Shown here piece after piece: positions 1 to 10,238 of a stretch of DNA of 64,000 nucleotides. Location: NCBI RefSeq assembly GCF_002251085.2, contig NZ_NOJZ02000001.1, positions 124,001 to 188,000 of the forward strand, written 5' to 3'. The stretch's first letter is position 1. Every line of letters begins with the position of its first letter. Under the pieces are notes generated by a model. That model saw only the letters and a program-made list of their open reading frames with translations, ran no database searches and was not told the origin of the DNA. The position numbers and the translations under genes were made by a program. This DNA comes from Romboutsia maritimum. Its GTDB lineage: Bacteria; Bacillota; Clostridia; Peptostreptococcales; Peptostreptococcaceae.

Positions 1-1013
1 GCCACTTCTATAGAATGTTTAAGTACATTTTGCCCATAACTAGTTCTATAATTAAGTCTTCCTAATAATTTAACTAACTCTGGATGAATTGCATGTACTC
101 CTGTTTCAAATGCTGCTTGTTCCCCAAATTCTTTAATTATACTATCTACTTCTTTTCTAGCTTTCTCTACCATTTCTTCAATTCTAGCTGGATGTATTCT
201 ACCATCTGCTATTAATTTTTCAAGTGCAATTCTTGCAACTTCTCTTCTTATAGGATCAAAACCTGATAAAATTACTGCTTCAGGAGTATCATCTATTATA
301 AGATCTATTCCTGTTAACGTTTCTAAGGTTCTTATATTTCTACCTTCTCTACCAATTATTCTACCCTTCATTTCATCATTTGGTAGATTAACTACAGTAA
401 CTGTCGTTTCTGCAACATGATCAGCTGCACACTTTTGAATAGCATACCCTATAATTTCCCTTGATTTTTTATCTGCTTCTTCTTTTGCTTGAGATTCTAT
501 TTCTTTTATCATTATAGACATTTCACGTCTTACTTCTCTTTCAGCATTAGTTAAAATTATTTCCTTTGCTTTATCAGAAGTTATACCTGATATGTTTTCT
601 AACTTTTCTAATTGCTTTTGCTTTATAGAATCTACTTCACTTTCTTTCATTTCTACTGTTTTTAACTTCTCACTTAAATTAGTTTCTTTTGTTTCTAACT
701 TTTGTAATTTTCTATCTAAAACTTCTTCTTTCTGAATTACTCTTTTTTCATATTTCTGTAAATCAGTTCTTCTTTCTTTATTTTCTCTTTCTGCTTCGGT
801 TCTCCACTTATGGATTTCTTCTTTAGCCTCTAATAGCTTTTCTTTTTTAACTGTCTCTGAGTCTCTGTTCGCTTTATCTATTATTTCTTTGGCTAAGTTA
901 TCTGCTTGGCCAATTTTTGCTTCAGATATATTTTTTCTTACAAAATACCCAGCTATAACACCAATCGCTGAACCAATTACAATTCCTAATAATATACTTT
1001 CTATGACATCCAC
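1..1013 (-). CDS. rny: Ribonuclease Y, partial (3' end outside window)
   Basis: Membrane-anchored endoribonuclease that starts decay of many mRNAs in Firmicutes. The visible part shows one N-terminal hydrophobic segment (residues about 3-22), a long charged coiled coil, a KH domain with the loop [10 protein letters not shown], and the beginning of the HD domain (HSIEVA), where the window cuts it off. The start is uncertain. A strong Shine-Dalgarno (AGGAGG, 1013-1018) is followed by no in-frame ATG; GTG at 1013 lies inside it, and the next triplet at normal spacing is ATA at 1004. The family assignment is secure; only the start and the missing catalytic C-terminus limit the call. Confidence 0.95.
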   Translation of the reverse strand, partial: MDVIESILLGIVIGSAIGVIAGYFVRKNISEAKIGQADNLAKEIIDKANRDSETVKKEKLLEAKEEIHKWRTEAERENKERRTDLQKYEKRVIQKEEVLDRKLQKLETKETNLSEKLKTVEMKESEVDSIKQKQLEKLENISGITSDKAKEIILTNAEREVRREMSIMIKEIESQAKEEADKKSREIIGYAIQKCAADHVAETTVTVVNLPNDEMKGRIIGREGRNIRTLETLTGIDLIIDDTPEAVILSGFDPIRREVARIALEKLIADGRIHPARIEEMVEKARKEVDSIIKEFGEQAAFETGVHAIHPELVKLLGRLNYRTSYGQNVLKHSIEV

Positions 1014-1215
1014 CTCCTTTGTTAATAATCCCAAAATGTCACCATTTCAATTTTTAAAATTCGCTATCATAATTACATGCAAAATTACTACTTAATATAT
1101 TTATAACATATTTAATTTATAAATTTACCTGTAATTTCAACAAATTAACCTTAATTTTCATTTAACTAAGAATTTTTTGTTATAAAATCAAATTTAAATA
1201 TTTAATCCTCACTTA

Positions 1216-1244
1216 ATTTTATAATTTTTTCTATCCTGTGTCAA
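1216..1244 (-). promoter_or_regulatory. Sigma-A promoter of rny
   Basis: TTGACA (1239-1244), a 17-base spacer, then TAAAAT (1216-1221), reading towards rny. The predicted transcript has an unusually long AT-rich leader of nearly 200 bases before the rny ribosome binding site. Apart from this promoter, the 1014-1285 gap shows nothing clear; no recA terminator hairpin was found. Confidence 0.65.
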
Positions 1245-1285
1245 GTTAATAGGAGGTGTGTAATAACTTTATTCTCATATAGTTT

Positions 1286-2329
1286 CTATATATTTTTAGA
1301 ATCATCTTTTTCTTCTTGAGAATTTTCATCTTTTTCATCTAATTTGTAATGATTTCTTACTCTTTCATCTATTTCATTTGTTAAGTCCATATTATCTGCT
1401 AAGAACTTTTTAACATTTTCTCTACCTTGTCCTAGTTTTGTTTCGTTATAAGCATACCATGCTCCTGATTTTTTAACTATATCAATATCAGCTGCTATAT
1501 CTAACAAGTCTCCTATCTTAGATATACCTTCCCCATACATTATATCAAATTCGCATTGTTTAAATGGAGGTGCCACTTTATTCTTTACTACCTTAACTCT
1601 AGTTCTACTTCCCATTACTTTATCGCCTTGTTTTATTGTATCTATTTTTCTAACATCAAGTCTAACAGAAGAATAGAACTTTAACGCACGTCCACCTGTT
1701 GTAGTTTCTGGATTACCAAACATTATTCCAACTTTTTCTCTCAATTGGTTTATAAATATTGCAACACAGTTAGATTTTTTAATTGATCCTGTTAATTTTC
1801 TTAATGCTTGAGACATAAGTCTAGCTTGAAGACCAATATGAGAATCTCCCATATCTCCTTCTATTTCTGCCCTTGGAACAAGTGCTGCAACTGAGTCTAC
1901 TACTATAATATCTATTGCATTACTTCTAATCAATGCTTCTGCTATTTCTAGAGCTTGTTCTCCCGTATCTGGTTGAGATATTATTAAATTATCTATATCT
2001 ACACCTAATGCTTTTGCATATACCGGATCAAGCGCATGTTCTGCATCTATAAATGCCGCTATCCCACCTTGTTTTTGAGCTTCTGCAACGGAATGTAGTG
2101 CTACTGTTGTCTTACCTGATGATTCTGGACCATATATTTCAACTATTCTACCTCTTGGAAGTCCACCTATTCCAATTGCTATATCTAAACCTATAGACCC
2201 TGTTGGTATTATATCTATATTCATAGATGTAGCTTCTCCTAATTTCATAACTGACCCTTTACCAAAATCTTTTTCTATTTGTCCTAAAGCTTGATTAAGT
2301 GCTTTTAATTTTTCTTGTTCTATACTCAT
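1286..2329 (-). CDS. recA: Recombinase RecA
   Basis: Strand-exchange ATPase of homologous recombination that also triggers LexA self-cleavage in the SOS response. At 347 residues it has the usual family length. The Walker A motif GPESSGKT is at residues 67-74, and the L2 and core signatures ([15 protein letters not shown], then SGAWYAY near the C-terminal part) are intact, followed by an acidic tail. It is transcribed alone from a strong promoter carrying a LexA-type operator (see 2366-2380). No frameshift or unusual residue was seen. Identification is certain. Confidence 0.99.
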   Translation of the reverse strand: MSIEQEKLKALNQALGQIEKDFGKGSVMKLGEATSMNIDIIPTGSIGLDIAIGIGGLPRGRIVEIYGPESSGKTTVALHSVAEAQKQGGIAAFIDAEHALDPVYAKALGVDIDNLIISQPDTGEQALEIAEALIRSNAIDIIVVDSVAALVPRAEIEGDMGDSHIGLQARLMSQALRKLTGSIKKSNCVAIFINQLREKVGIMFGNPETTTGGRALKFYSSVRLDVRKIDTIKQGDKVMGSRTRVKVVKNKVAPPFKQCEFDIMYGEGISKIGDLLDIAADIDIVKKSGAWYAYNETKLGQGRENVKKFLADNMDLTNEIDERVRNHYKLDEKDENSQEEKDDSKNI

Positions 2330-2365
2330 TTTTACATTCTTCCTTTCATCTATATAAATTCAAAT

Positions 2366-2380
2366 CAAACATTTGTTCTC
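2366..2380 (-). promoter_or_regulatory. Putative LexA (SOS) operator of recA
   Basis: On the minus strand the site reads GAAC-AAAT-GTTTG, matching the Gram-positive LexA/DinR pattern GAAC-N4-GTTC apart from the last base of the core. It sits about 16 bases downstream of the recA -10 element, at or just past the expected transcription start, where a repressor would block initiation. Confidence 0.7.
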
Positions 2381-2395
2381 TGATTGTATATATTA

Positions 2396-2424
2396 ATTAT
2401 ATACTATAAATAATTTATCGTCAA
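2396..2424 (-). promoter_or_regulatory. Sigma-A promoter of recA
   Basis: TTGACG (2419-2424), 17-base spacer, TATAAT (2396-2401) on the minus strand, upstream of recA and of the LexA-type box. Near-consensus elements with ideal spacing. Confidence 0.75.
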
Positions 2425-2543
2425 TCGTAAAACTATCTGTAATTATTCCATTAGACAATTATTTTTATACATATATATCAACCTCAAGTAAAATTTTACC
2501 ATAATTATATATATCTTAAACAAATATTTTACGTTATATTTTT

Positions 2544-2582
2544 AAAAGGCTGCAAAAAGTATAATACTTCTTACAGCCTTTT
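2544..2582 (-). terminator. Intrinsic terminator after pgsA
   Basis: Nine-base stem (AAAAGGCTG/CAGCCTTTT) beginning a few bases after the pgsA stop, followed on the minus strand by a short U-rich stretch. It closes the ftsK-mnmH-rimO-pgsA cluster. Confidence 0.75.
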
Positions 2583-2589
2583 AATTAAT

Positions 2590-3132
2590 TTATTTACTAC
2601 TCATAAATAATTCTTTATTTTTATATAAATATTCCCATCCTGAATACAATGTAATTAGTGTTGCTATAAGTATAATTATATTACCTGTAGTTAAAAGTAA
2701 TTCATTTTTAAATTGAGCTCCTAATAACAAAACTACAATTGATAACATTTGTGTTATAGTTTTTATTTTTCCTCCACCACTAGCTGCTATTACTTTTCCA
2801 TCCGCTGCTGCTATGGCTCTTAATATACTTACTGTTAATTCTCTAGCAACTATTATAATGACCATCCAACTTGCAACAAGATCAACTTCTATCATACAAG
2901 TTAAAGCTGAAATTACTAATAATTTATCTGCTAATGGATCCATGAATTTTCCAAAGTCTGTAACTAAATTATGTTTTCTAGCAATATGCCCATCCATAGC
3001 ATCTGTAATTGAAGCTACTATAAAAATTATACATGCTATTAAAAACTTATTAGGAATATTAAACAACATTACTAATATAAATATTGGTATTAAAAATATC
3101 CTAAATAAAGTTAACTTATTAGGCAAGTTCAT
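2590..3132 (-). CDS. pgsA: CDP-diacylglycerol--glycerol-3-phosphate 3-phosphatidyltransferase
   Basis: Integral membrane enzyme making phosphatidylglycerol phosphate, the committed step to phosphatidylglycerol and cardiolipin. The CDP-alcohol phosphotransferase signature D-G-x2-A-R-x8-G-x3-D-x3-D lies at residues 47-69, and several hydrophobic segments span the 180-residue protein, the normal size. The start overlaps the 3' end of rimO by 14 bases, which indicates translational coupling, and a terminator follows directly. High confidence from the complete signature. Confidence 0.96.
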   Translation of the reverse strand: MNLPNKLTLFRIFLIPIFILVMLFNIPNKFLIACIIFIVASITDAMDGHIARKHNLVTDFGKFMDPLADKLLVISALTCMIEVDLVASWMVIIIVARELTVSILRAIAAADGKVIAASGGGKIKTITQMLSIVVLLLGAQFKNELLLTTGNIIILIATLITLYSGWEYLYKNKELFMSSK

Positions 3133-4453
3133 CTATTACATCTCCCATTAAATCATACTCTAATGCATTATCTATTTTTACATTAACAAATTCTCCTGCA
3201 TTAAGTTGATTTTTAGATTTTACGTATACTATACTATCTATCTCCTCTGCATCCCCTTGTGTTCTACCTGTATACACATTTTTTTCTATTTGTTCTTCTA
3301 TTAAAACTTCATATATTTTACCAATTCTATTTCCATTAAGTTCTTGAGATATCCCTTGTTGAACCATCATTAGCTCATCTCTTCTTCTACATTTAACTTC
3401 TTCTTCTACATGATTAGGTAATTTATCAGCTGCAGTTCCTTCTTCTCTAGAATATGCAAATGCTCCTAATCTATCAAATTTAACAAGTTTTGCAAATTCT
3501 ACAATTTCATTAAAATCTTCTTCTGTTTCTCCTGGGAACCCAGTTATTATTGTCGTTCTTAATGTAGCATTTGGAATATTTTTTCTTATCATATTAATTT
3601 TATCTAATATATCTTCTTTAGTTGTTTTTCTATTCATCAATTTTAATATTCTATTACTTGCATGTTGTATAGGCATATCAAAGTAATTGCATATATTATC
3701 ATATTTTTTAATTACATTGACTAATTCTTCAGTTATTGATTCTGGGTATGAATACATTATTCTTATCCATTTAAAACCATCTATATTAGCAAGTTGTTCT
3801 AGTAATTCTGGCAACATTTCTTTACCATATAAATCACATCCATATTTAGTTGTATCTTGTGCTATAACCACAAGTTCTTTAACCCCTCTACTAGCTAAAT
3901 TTTTAGCTTCTACAACTATATCTTCTATCTTTCTACTTCTGTATTTTCCTCTTAATTTAGGTATTATACAATAAGTACAATGATTATCACATCCCTCACC
4001 TATTTTTAAATAAGCCATATAACTTGGTGTTGATATATATCTTGGAAGATCTTCATTATAAGCAAATTCTATATCATTAAGACTTACTATTTGTTTTTCT
4101 TCTTTTAAGTTTGCTATTATTTCATCTATATTTTGATAACTTCCTGTTCCAACTATAGCATCAATTTCTGGTATTTCTTGCTTTAATTCTTCTGAATATC
4201 TTTGAGCTAAACATCCTGTTACTACAAGTATTTTTAGATTACCTGTTTCTTTTAATTGAGCCAATTCTAATATAGTCTCTATAGACTCTTGTTTTGCAGA
4301 TTCTATGAATCCACAAGTATTTACTAAGATTATATCTGCTTCTTCAAATTCTCCAACTAACTTATATCCTTTTTTATTGAGTATACCCATCATTATTTCT
4401 GCGTCTACTAGGTTTTTAGAACATCCTAGTGATTCTAGTGCTATTTTTAACAT
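3119..4453 (-). CDS. rimO: Ribosomal protein S12 methylthiotransferase RimO
   Basis: Radical-SAM enzyme that adds a methylthio group to an aspartate of ribosomal protein S12. Residues C11, C47 and C81 form the N-terminal UPF0004 cluster site. C155-x3-C159-x2-C162 is the radical-SAM cluster motif, and the C-terminus has a TRAM domain. The length (444) and the opening SLGCSKNLVD distinguish RimO from MiaB. It overlaps pgsA downstream and mnmH upstream (7 bases), so the genes form one tight cluster. RimO needs two Fe-S clusters, which the iscRSU operon in this same window could supply. Confidence 0.97.
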   Translation of the reverse strand: MLKIALESLGCSKNLVDAEIMMGILNKKGYKLVGEFEEADIILVNTCGFIESAKQESIETILELAQLKETGNLKILVVTGCLAQRYSEELKQEIPEIDAIVGTGSYQNIDEIIANLKEEKQIVSLNDIEFAYNEDLPRYISTPSYMAYLKIGEGCDNHCTYCIIPKLRGKYRSRKIEDIVVEAKNLASRGVKELVVIAQDTTKYGCDLYGKEMLPELLEQLANIDGFKWIRIMYSYPESITEELVNVIKKYDNICNYFDMPIQHASNRILKLMNRKTTKEDILDKINMIRKNIPNATLRTTIITGFPGETEEDFNEIVEFAKLVKFDRLGAFAYSREEGTAADKLPNHVEEEVKCRRRDELMMVQQGISQELNGNRIGKIYEVLIEEQIEKNVYTGRTQGDAEEIDSIVYVKSKNQLNAGEFVNVKIDNALEYDLMGDVIDELA

Positions 4454-5505
4454 TTTATTGCTCCTTCCATTGCTGCCTTATGGAATATTATAGCTTCTTC
4501 TGTAGCTTTATCCATATTATCAAAATTTATAATTTGATCATAATTATATTTCTCAACTGAATGCATATACAGTGGATCATAATAATCTACTAAATATCTT
4601 TCTACAACTTCTTCGTATTTTCCTTCATTTAATAAATCAATACATTCATCTACCATTTTATTTCCTAATCTTTTTCTAAATTTATTTATACAATCTATTA
4701 AAATTCCTATATGCTCTTCATCTGTTTTATATATATAGTCTTTACAAAGTCTTTTAACTCTATTTTCTAAACTACATTCTAAAAATATATGATATCCCTC
4801 TCTTACTATGCCTTCATATATTTCATTAGGTACAGATACATGACCTACCCTTTTGCTTTCACTTTCAATAAATAAAAACTTAGTTTTTGAATAAAACATT
4901 TTTTCAAATATTTTTGTTTCAAATCTTTTTTGAGACGGTGGTTTTTCATCAAAAGTAATAAATCCAAATGCAGACCCACTATTTTTCGCCATTCCTTCTA
5001 AATCTATGATATCTATTTCTTTTTCTTCTAATTTTTTTAATAACTCAGTTTTGCCTACTCCTGTTAAACCATGAACAACAATAAACTCTTTGCTATTCAT
5101 TATGTTTTTTAAGTAATCCAAAACATAATTTCTATAAGCTTTATATCCACCCTCTAGTTGATAAACATTAACTCCTAAAGAAGATAATAAATTTACCACA
5201 CTTTTACTTCTCATTCCTCCTCTGGCGCAATAAATAACTATATTATCATATTTTTCTACCAAAGTTGCAGATTGTGTATATATATCTTTTAACTTATACG
5301 ATACATAATCAAATCCTTTTTGTATCGCTTCGTGCTTTCCTTGCATTTTATATATAGTTCCTATTTCATTGTGTTCATTGTTTTTAAAAATAGGCATATT
5401 AAAAGCATCTCTTATGTTATCTTCTTCATATTCTGACTCTGTTCTTACATCTACAAAAACTACATTTTCTAGCTTTAAAGCATTTTCTACGTTAATTGTC
5501 TTCAA
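4447..5505 (-). CDS. mnmH: tRNA 2-selenouridine synthase (MnmH/SelU)
   Basis: Replaces sulfur with selenium at the wobble 2-thiouridine of some tRNAs, via geranylation, using selenophosphate. An N-terminal rhodanese domain carries the presumed catalytic Cys93 in YCARGGMRS, followed by a P-loop GLTGVGKT (residues 146-153) in the C-terminal ATPase-like half. At 352 residues it has the usual family size. It begins 2 bases after the ftsK stop and overlaps rimO, so all are probably co-transcribed. Its presence implies a selenophosphate synthetase (SelD) elsewhere in the genome. Its substrate is made by MnmA, also encoded in this window. Confidence 0.93.
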   Translation of the reverse strand: MKTINVENALKLENVVFVDVRTESEYEEDNIRDAFNMPIFKNNEHNEIGTIYKMQGKHEAIQKGFDYVSYKLKDIYTQSATLVEKYDNIVIYCARGGMRSKSVVNLLSSLGVNVYQLEGGYKAYRNYVLDYLKNIMNSKEFIVVHGLTGVGKTELLKKLEEKEIDIIDLEGMAKNSGSAFGFITFDEKPPSQKRFETKIFEKMFYSKTKFLFIESESKRVGHVSVPNEIYEGIVREGYHIFLECSLENRVKRLCKDYIYKTDEEHIGILIDCINKFRKRLGNKMVDECIDLLNEGKYEEVVERYLVDYYDPLYMHSVEKYNYDQIINFDNMDKATEEAIIFHKAAMEGAIKC

Positions 5506-5507
5506 TA

Positions 5508-7898
5508 TTATTCACCCTCTAAATCTTGTATGTCTTGCTTACTAACTAGCACTTTTCTAGGCTTGCTACCCTCACTAGGACCTACTATATTTCTTTCTTG
5601 CATTGAATCGATTAATCTAGCTGCTCTATTAAATCCTATTTTGAATTTTCTTTGTAGCATAGAAGCTGATGCTTGACCACTTTCTACTACGAATTCTATT
5701 GCGTCTTTTAAAAATTCATCTTCATCATTTGATTTCATTTTTATAGGATTAGATACAGTTTCCATTATTTCATTTTCATATTTTACTTCTTCTTTAACTT
5801 GACTTTTTACAAACTCAACGACCTTTTCTGATTCATCTTCTGATATAAATGCACCTTGTAGTCTTACTGGCTTTGCAGCTCCTAATGGATAAAATAACAT
5901 ATCGCCTTTTCCTAATAACTTTTCAGCTCCACCCATATCTAATATTGTTCTTGAATCTGTTTGTGAAGAAACTGCAAATGCAATTCTTGATGGTATATTA
6001 GCCTTTATAACACCTGTTATAACATCAACTGAAGGTCTTTGCGTTGCTACTATTAAATGCATTCCTGCTGCTCTAGCCATTTGAGCTAATCTGCATATAT
6101 AATCTTCAACGTCATTTGCACTTACCATCATTAAGTCTGCAAGTTCATCTATTATTATTACTATTTTAGGAAGTTTTTCTTCTGCTTTATCATTATAACT
6201 TGTTATATCTTTTACTTGAGTTTCTGCAAATAATTTATATCTTCTATTCATCTCCACAACTGCCCAATTAAGTGCATTTGCTGCTTTCTTAGGATCAGTT
6301 ACTACTGGTATTAATAAATGAGGTATACCATTATAATTTGCAAGTTCTACTACTTTTGGATCTATAAGTAAAAATTTAACTTCCTCTGGTGTAGCTTTGT
6401 ATAAAATACTGTTTATTAAAGTATTTACACAAACACTTTTTCCTGAACCAGTAGAACCAGCTATAAGTAAATGTGGCATTTTTCCTATATCTGCTATTAT
6501 AGGTTTTCCTCCTATATCTTTACCTAGAGCCATAGCAAGTGGTGATTCAAATTCATTAAATTCATCACTTTCTAATACTTCTCTTATACATACCATTTGA
6601 GCTTCTTCATTTGGCACTTCTATACCTATTGCACTTTTTCCTGGTATTGGCGCTTCTATTCTTATACTTTTAGCTGCTAGACTAAGTGCAATATCATCAG
6701 TTAAATTCACAATTTTACTAACTTTAACTCCAGGACTTGGTTGTATCTCATATCTTGTTATAGTCGGTCCAACTGTAACTTGATTTACCTTAGCTTCTAC
6801 TCCAAAATCAGATAAAGTCTTCTCTAATAATGTTGCATTTTTTAATACTTTCTTTTTACCATTATCATCAGCTTTTTTATCTACTTTATTTAATAAATCA
6901 ACACTAGGTTTAACATAATTATCATAATTAGATTCTGATTTTATATTAATAGGTTGTGTTTTATCTATACTTACATTAGGTTCTTTAGCTGACTTTAAAT
7001 TTTGTGTATGACTATTAGTTTTATTAACACTTTGTAATTCTTTTAAAACGTCCAACTCTGGCATACTTTGAGTTCCTTCTAATATTTCTAGATATTCATC
7101 CTCTGCTTTATTAAAACCAACAATTTTAATAGTTTTATCATCTACATCATCATCCATATCCATTACAGATTCTGTATTATCATAATTTGACTTTGATAAA
7201 ATTCCTTTAAGAAATCCTTGTTTTTTAGTTACTGTAGCATCATCAACTTCATCAGTTATCATTTCTAATGCAGATTGTTTTAAATTCGAAACCTTATCTT
7301 TTAAATTAATATCTCCATTTTTTACGCCTTTAGATTTAGCCTTTATGTTATATATTAATTCTTTTAAAGATATATTAAAAGTAAACATTATAAATATAAA
7401 TAATGCAAATATACTTATTAACCATCCCCCAGTAATTCCAAAGATTTGTTTTATATAATAAGTAATTGTTGCTGTTATTAGTCCACATCCAGTTCCATCT
7501 ACACCCATTTTCATTACATCTTTAATCATATTTGATTGAATAGGGCTATCAACTGGAACAGTTCTTGAGTTTAATAATCCGTAAAATACAAATATAAATA
7601 CTATCGCTATGTAATATCCTTTAGTATTTTTCATTCTATATATATATTCATTTCCTTCAAAGAATCCAAGTATACCTTTAGCAATAACTAAAAATGGTAT
7701 TGCAATAGATAATCCACCAAACAATCCTTTAAAAATACTTTGCATAGTGCTCCCGACTAGTCCCATAGAACTAGAATTCAAACTATATAATAAGAATATT
7801 CCAACAAAAACCGTCACTAAGTTATGATACTCTGTATTAAATCCTAAATTTTTATCTTTTTTCTTGCTTTTGCTTTTACTTTTCTTTTTCTTAGCCAC
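5508..7898 (-). CDS. ftsK: DNA translocase FtsK/SpoIIIE
   Basis: Septum-anchored ATPase that pumps DNA during division or sporulation. It begins with a Lys-rich tail, then about four membrane segments (to roughly residue 180), a variable linker, the motor domain with Walker A GSTGSGKS near residue 485 and Walker [12 protein letters not shown], and a C-terminal winged-helix gamma domain ([21 protein letters not shown]). Three start codons fit the frame (GTG 7907, TTG 7901, GTG 7898). The ribosome binding site AAGAGG at 7907-7912 has proper spacing only for the latter two, so 7898 was chosen. First gene of the ftsK-mnmH-rimO-pgsA cluster. FtsK and SpoIIIE cannot be separated from sequence alone. 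Confidence 0.95.
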   Translation of the reverse strand: MAKKKKSKSKSKKKDKNLGFNTEYHNLVTVFVGIFLLYSLNSSSMGLVGSTMQSIFKGLFGGLSIAIPFLVIAKGILGFFEGNEYIYRMKNTKGYYIAIVFIFVFYGLLNSRTVPVDSPIQSNMIKDVMKMGVDGTGCGLITATITYYIKQIFGITGGWLISIFALFIFIMFTFNISLKELIYNIKAKSKGVKNGDINLKDKVSNLKQSALEMITDEVDDATVTKKQGFLKGILSKSNYDNTESVMDMDDDVDDKTIKIVGFNKAEDEYLEILEGTQSMPELDVLKELQSVNKTNSHTQNLKSAKEPNVSIDKTQPINIKSESNYDNYVKPSVDLLNKVDKKADDNGKKKVLKNATLLEKTLSDFGVEAKVNQVTVGPTITRYEIQPSPGVKVSKIVNLTDDIALSLAAKSIRIEAPIPGKSAIGIEVPNEEAQMVCIREVLESDEFNEFESPLAMALGKDIGGKPIIADIGKMPHLLIAGSTGSGKSVCVNTLINSILYKATPEEVKFLLIDPKVVELANYNGIPHLLIPVVTDPKKAANALNWAVVEMNRRYKLFAETQVKDITSYNDKAEEKLPKIVIIIDELADLMMVSANDVEDYICRLAQMARAAGMHLIVATQRPSVDVITGVIKANIPSRIAFAVSSQTDSRTILDMGGAEKLLGKGDMLFYPLGAAKPVRLQGAFISEDESEKVVEFVKSQVKEEVKYENEIMETVSNPIKMKSNDEDEFLKDAIEFVVESGQASASMLQRKFKIGFNRAARLIDSMQERNIVGPSEGSKPRKVLVSKQDIQDLEGE

Positions 7899-7941
7899 CA
7901 ATCTCACCTCTTATTTTTGATAAGTTAACCTATTCATAGCA

Positions 7942-7973
7942 AAAAGTGTTAATGCCTTGACACTAACACTTTT
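7942..7973 (-). terminator. Intrinsic terminator after the tepA-like gene
   Basis: Ten-base stem AAAAGTGTTA/TAACACTTTT with a 12-base loop and a short U tract on the minus strand. It separates the ClpP-like gene from ftsK. Confidence 0.8.
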
Positions 7974-8029
7974 GACTATATTATTTAATTATATCATATA
8001 ATATATTATTTAAACAAATCTTATTTATT

Positions 8030-8845
8030 TTAATCCATATTATCTTTTTTTTCATTATTTTTCTTGTTATTTTCCTCTTCTCTTATTAATCCTTTTAATT
8101 TACTTATTGATTCTTTTAATCCTCCAACCTCATCTATAAGACCACATTCTACAGCTTCTTTTCCTATAAGAACACTCCCTACATCGCTTACTAATTCATC
8201 TTTAGAGTGCATTAATTTTACTAATTCATCTTTTCCTATATTGGATGTTCTTGTGATAAATTGAGTTATCCTATCTTGCATTTTTTTAAAATACTCAAAA
8301 GTTTCATTTACACCTATTACTAATCCATTTGTTCTGATTGGATGTACTATCATGGTTGCTGTTGGTGCAATAAATGAATAATCTCCTGCTGTAGCAAGAG
8401 GTACTCCTATACTATGACTACCGCCTAATACAAGTGTAACTACCTTCTTAGAAACACTATTTATAAGTTCTGCCATTGCAAGCCCTGCTTCTACATCTCC
8501 ACCTACTGTATTTAATATTATTAATATTCCTTTTATCTCAGGATTTTCTTCTACTGAATATAACATAGGTATTATATGTTCATATTTAGTAGCTTTTTTC
8601 TGTGGATTTCCTATAAAATGACCTTCAATCTCACCTATAATAGTTATACACTGAATTTCTTTAGGTGGTTGTGAAGGCATACCGGGAACTCCCATTTGTT
8701 TTATATTTTTTATTTCTTCAGTTTGATTTTCATCATCATCTTCTTCTGAGTTTTCGCTTACAAGTGGTTTTTTATTACTTGAACCTTTTCCTGTGTCAAA
8801 TTCTATATAATTATTATTAAACTTGTCATTATCATAATATATCAT
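8030..8845 (-). CDS. ClpP-family serine protease, TepA-like
   Basis: Belongs to the ClpP/crotonase protease fold, in the branch of Bacillus TepA (YmfB), which also sits beside the spoIIIE/ftsK gene. An acidic, low-complexity N-terminal region (about 65 residues) precedes the protease core. The serine in GGSHSIG (near residue 141) and the histidine in MIVHPIR align with the ClpP Ser-His pair, and GLIDEVGG matches the aspartate region. The charged tail is Lys/Asn-rich. At 271 residues it is longer than true ClpP, and no Clp ATPase is nearby. The physiological substrate is unknown. Confidence 0.85.
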   Translation of the reverse strand: MIYYDNDKFNNNYIEFDTGKGSSNKKPLVSENSEEDDDENQTEEIKNIKQMGVPGMPSQPPKEIQCITIIGEIEGHFIGNPQKKATKYEHIIPMLYSVEENPEIKGILIILNTVGGDVEAGLAMAELINSVSKKVVTLVLGGSHSIGVPLATAGDYSFIAPTATMIVHPIRTNGLVIGVNETFEYFKKMQDRITQFITRTSNIGKDELVKLMHSKDELVSDVGSVLIGKEAVECGLIDEVGGLKESISKLKGLIREEENNKKNNEKKDNMD

Positions 8846-8953
8846 TATTTAACTCCTCTCGAATGCACTTTTAATTTAGTTTTTCCAAGTATATTCAAAA
8901 AATTCACTCGTGTTAATTTTAATATATTTAAAATATTTTATTGCAAAATAAAA

Positions 8954-8994
8954 AAGGTCTAAAAATATAAGTTTTACTTAAATTCTTAGACCTT
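8954..8994 (-). terminator. Intrinsic terminator after aspartokinase
   Basis: Stem AAGGTCTAA/TTAGACCTT followed on the minus strand by a long T-rich run, ending the M16 peptidase-ylmC-dapG unit. Confidence 0.85.
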
Positions 8995-9014
8995 ATAATA
9001 TTACATATAAAATT

Positions 9015-10229
9015 TTAATTTAAATAAAATTCATTATGGATTGCGTGAACAGAACTTATCATATCAGATTCATTAACTAAACAAGAAATTGTCATATTTG
9101 AATCTGAAGTTTGAAGTAAAGATATTCCTGTTTTTGATAAAGACCTTACTATTTTTGCCATTACACCTGGCATTCCAGTTATCTTAGATCCTATCAATGT
9201 TACTTTTGCACAGTTTCTATTTATTTCATATTCTACATCATATTTATTTAAAATTTTTTCTAAATCGATTATATCTTTTTCTTCTATCACAAAAGCTTTT
9301 TCTGATATAAAAAAGTTTATCATATCAATGCTAATATTTTGTTTTTCTATTTCACTTAAAATCTCAGTAAATATTTTTTCCTCTGATTTGATTTTTATTT
9401 GTGCTACCTTATCTTTATTAGCCACAGCTGTCATAAATCCACTTTCTTGTTCATATTCATTGCTAATATACTCACATTTACACATAGCACCTATTTTTGT
9501 ACCTTTAACCTGCGGATTTAATGTGTTTTTTATCGCTAAAGTTATATCTGCATTTTTAGCAAGTTGTACCGCTCTTGGATGAATGACCTTAGCTCCTTTA
9601 TCTGCCATTTGAAATATTTCTTCATAATCTACAAAATCTAATACTTTAGCTTTTGGTTCTAATCTAGGATCTGCTGTCATTATTCCATCTACATCTGTAT
9701 ATATTTCTACTATATCACTTCCTAGTGCCTTGCCTATTGCTACAGCTGATGTATCACTTCCGCCTCTTCCAAGTGTTGTTATTTCACCATCGTCAGTTCC
9801 ACCTTGAAATCCAGCTATAACTACAACTTTGCCACTAGATAATTCTTTTAATATTTTATTTGGATTTATGTCTATTATTTTAGCATTACCAAAATCTGAA
9901 GTTGTAAGAATTCCAGCTTGACTTCCAGTTAAAAAAGTAGCTTCTATTCCTTTAGATTCCAGCATGTTTACTAATATAGTTCCTGATATTATTTCCCCAC
10001 ATGCCATCATTATATCAAGTTCTCTTTTCTTGGGTTCTTTATTAATCTCTTTACACAAATTTATAAGAGTATCTGTTGCATACGGAGCACCTTTTCTGCC
10101 CATTGCTGAAACTACTACTACTATATCTAAATTTTTTTCTTTTTGTATTTTTATTATATTACAAACTTCATTCATTTTTTCATACGATTCAACTGATGTC
10201 CCACCAAACTTCTGCACTAAAACTTCCAT
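9015..10229 (-). CDS. dapG: Aspartate kinase (aspartokinase)
   Basis: Phosphorylates aspartate, the first step towards lysine, threonine, methionine and diaminopimelate for the cell wall. It opens with the kinase motif KFGGTSV (residues 7-13), contains GRGGSDTSAVAIG in the catalytic domain, and carries two C-terminal ACT domains from about residue 265, the usual site of allosteric feedback. Length 404 fits the class. It lies 9 bases after the ylmC-like gene; the pairing with YmxH/YlmC and an M16 peptidase parallels the Bacillus dapG neighbourhood. No leader peptide or riboswitch is seen upstream, so control is likely at the enzyme level. Confidence 0.95.
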   Translation of the reverse strand: MEVLVQKFGGTSVESYEKMNEVCNIIKIQKEKNLDIVVVVSAMGRKGAPYATDTLINLCKEINKEPKKRELDIMMACGEIISGTILVNMLESKGIEATFLTGSQAGILTTSDFGNAKIIDINPNKILKELSSGKVVVIAGFQGGTDDGEITTLGRGGSDTSAVAIGKALGSDIVEIYTDVDGIMTADPRLEPKAKVLDFVDYEEIFQMADKGAKVIHPRAVQLAKNADITLAIKNTLNPQVKGTKIGAMCKCEYISNEYEQESGFMTAVANKDKVAQIKIKSEEKIFTEILSEIEKQNISIDMINFFISEKAFVIEEKDIIDLEKILNKYDVEYEINRNCAKVTLIGSKITGMPGVMAKIVRSLSKTGISLLQTSDSNMTISCLVNESDMISSVHAIHNEFYLN

Positions 10230-10238
10230 AATAACCCC

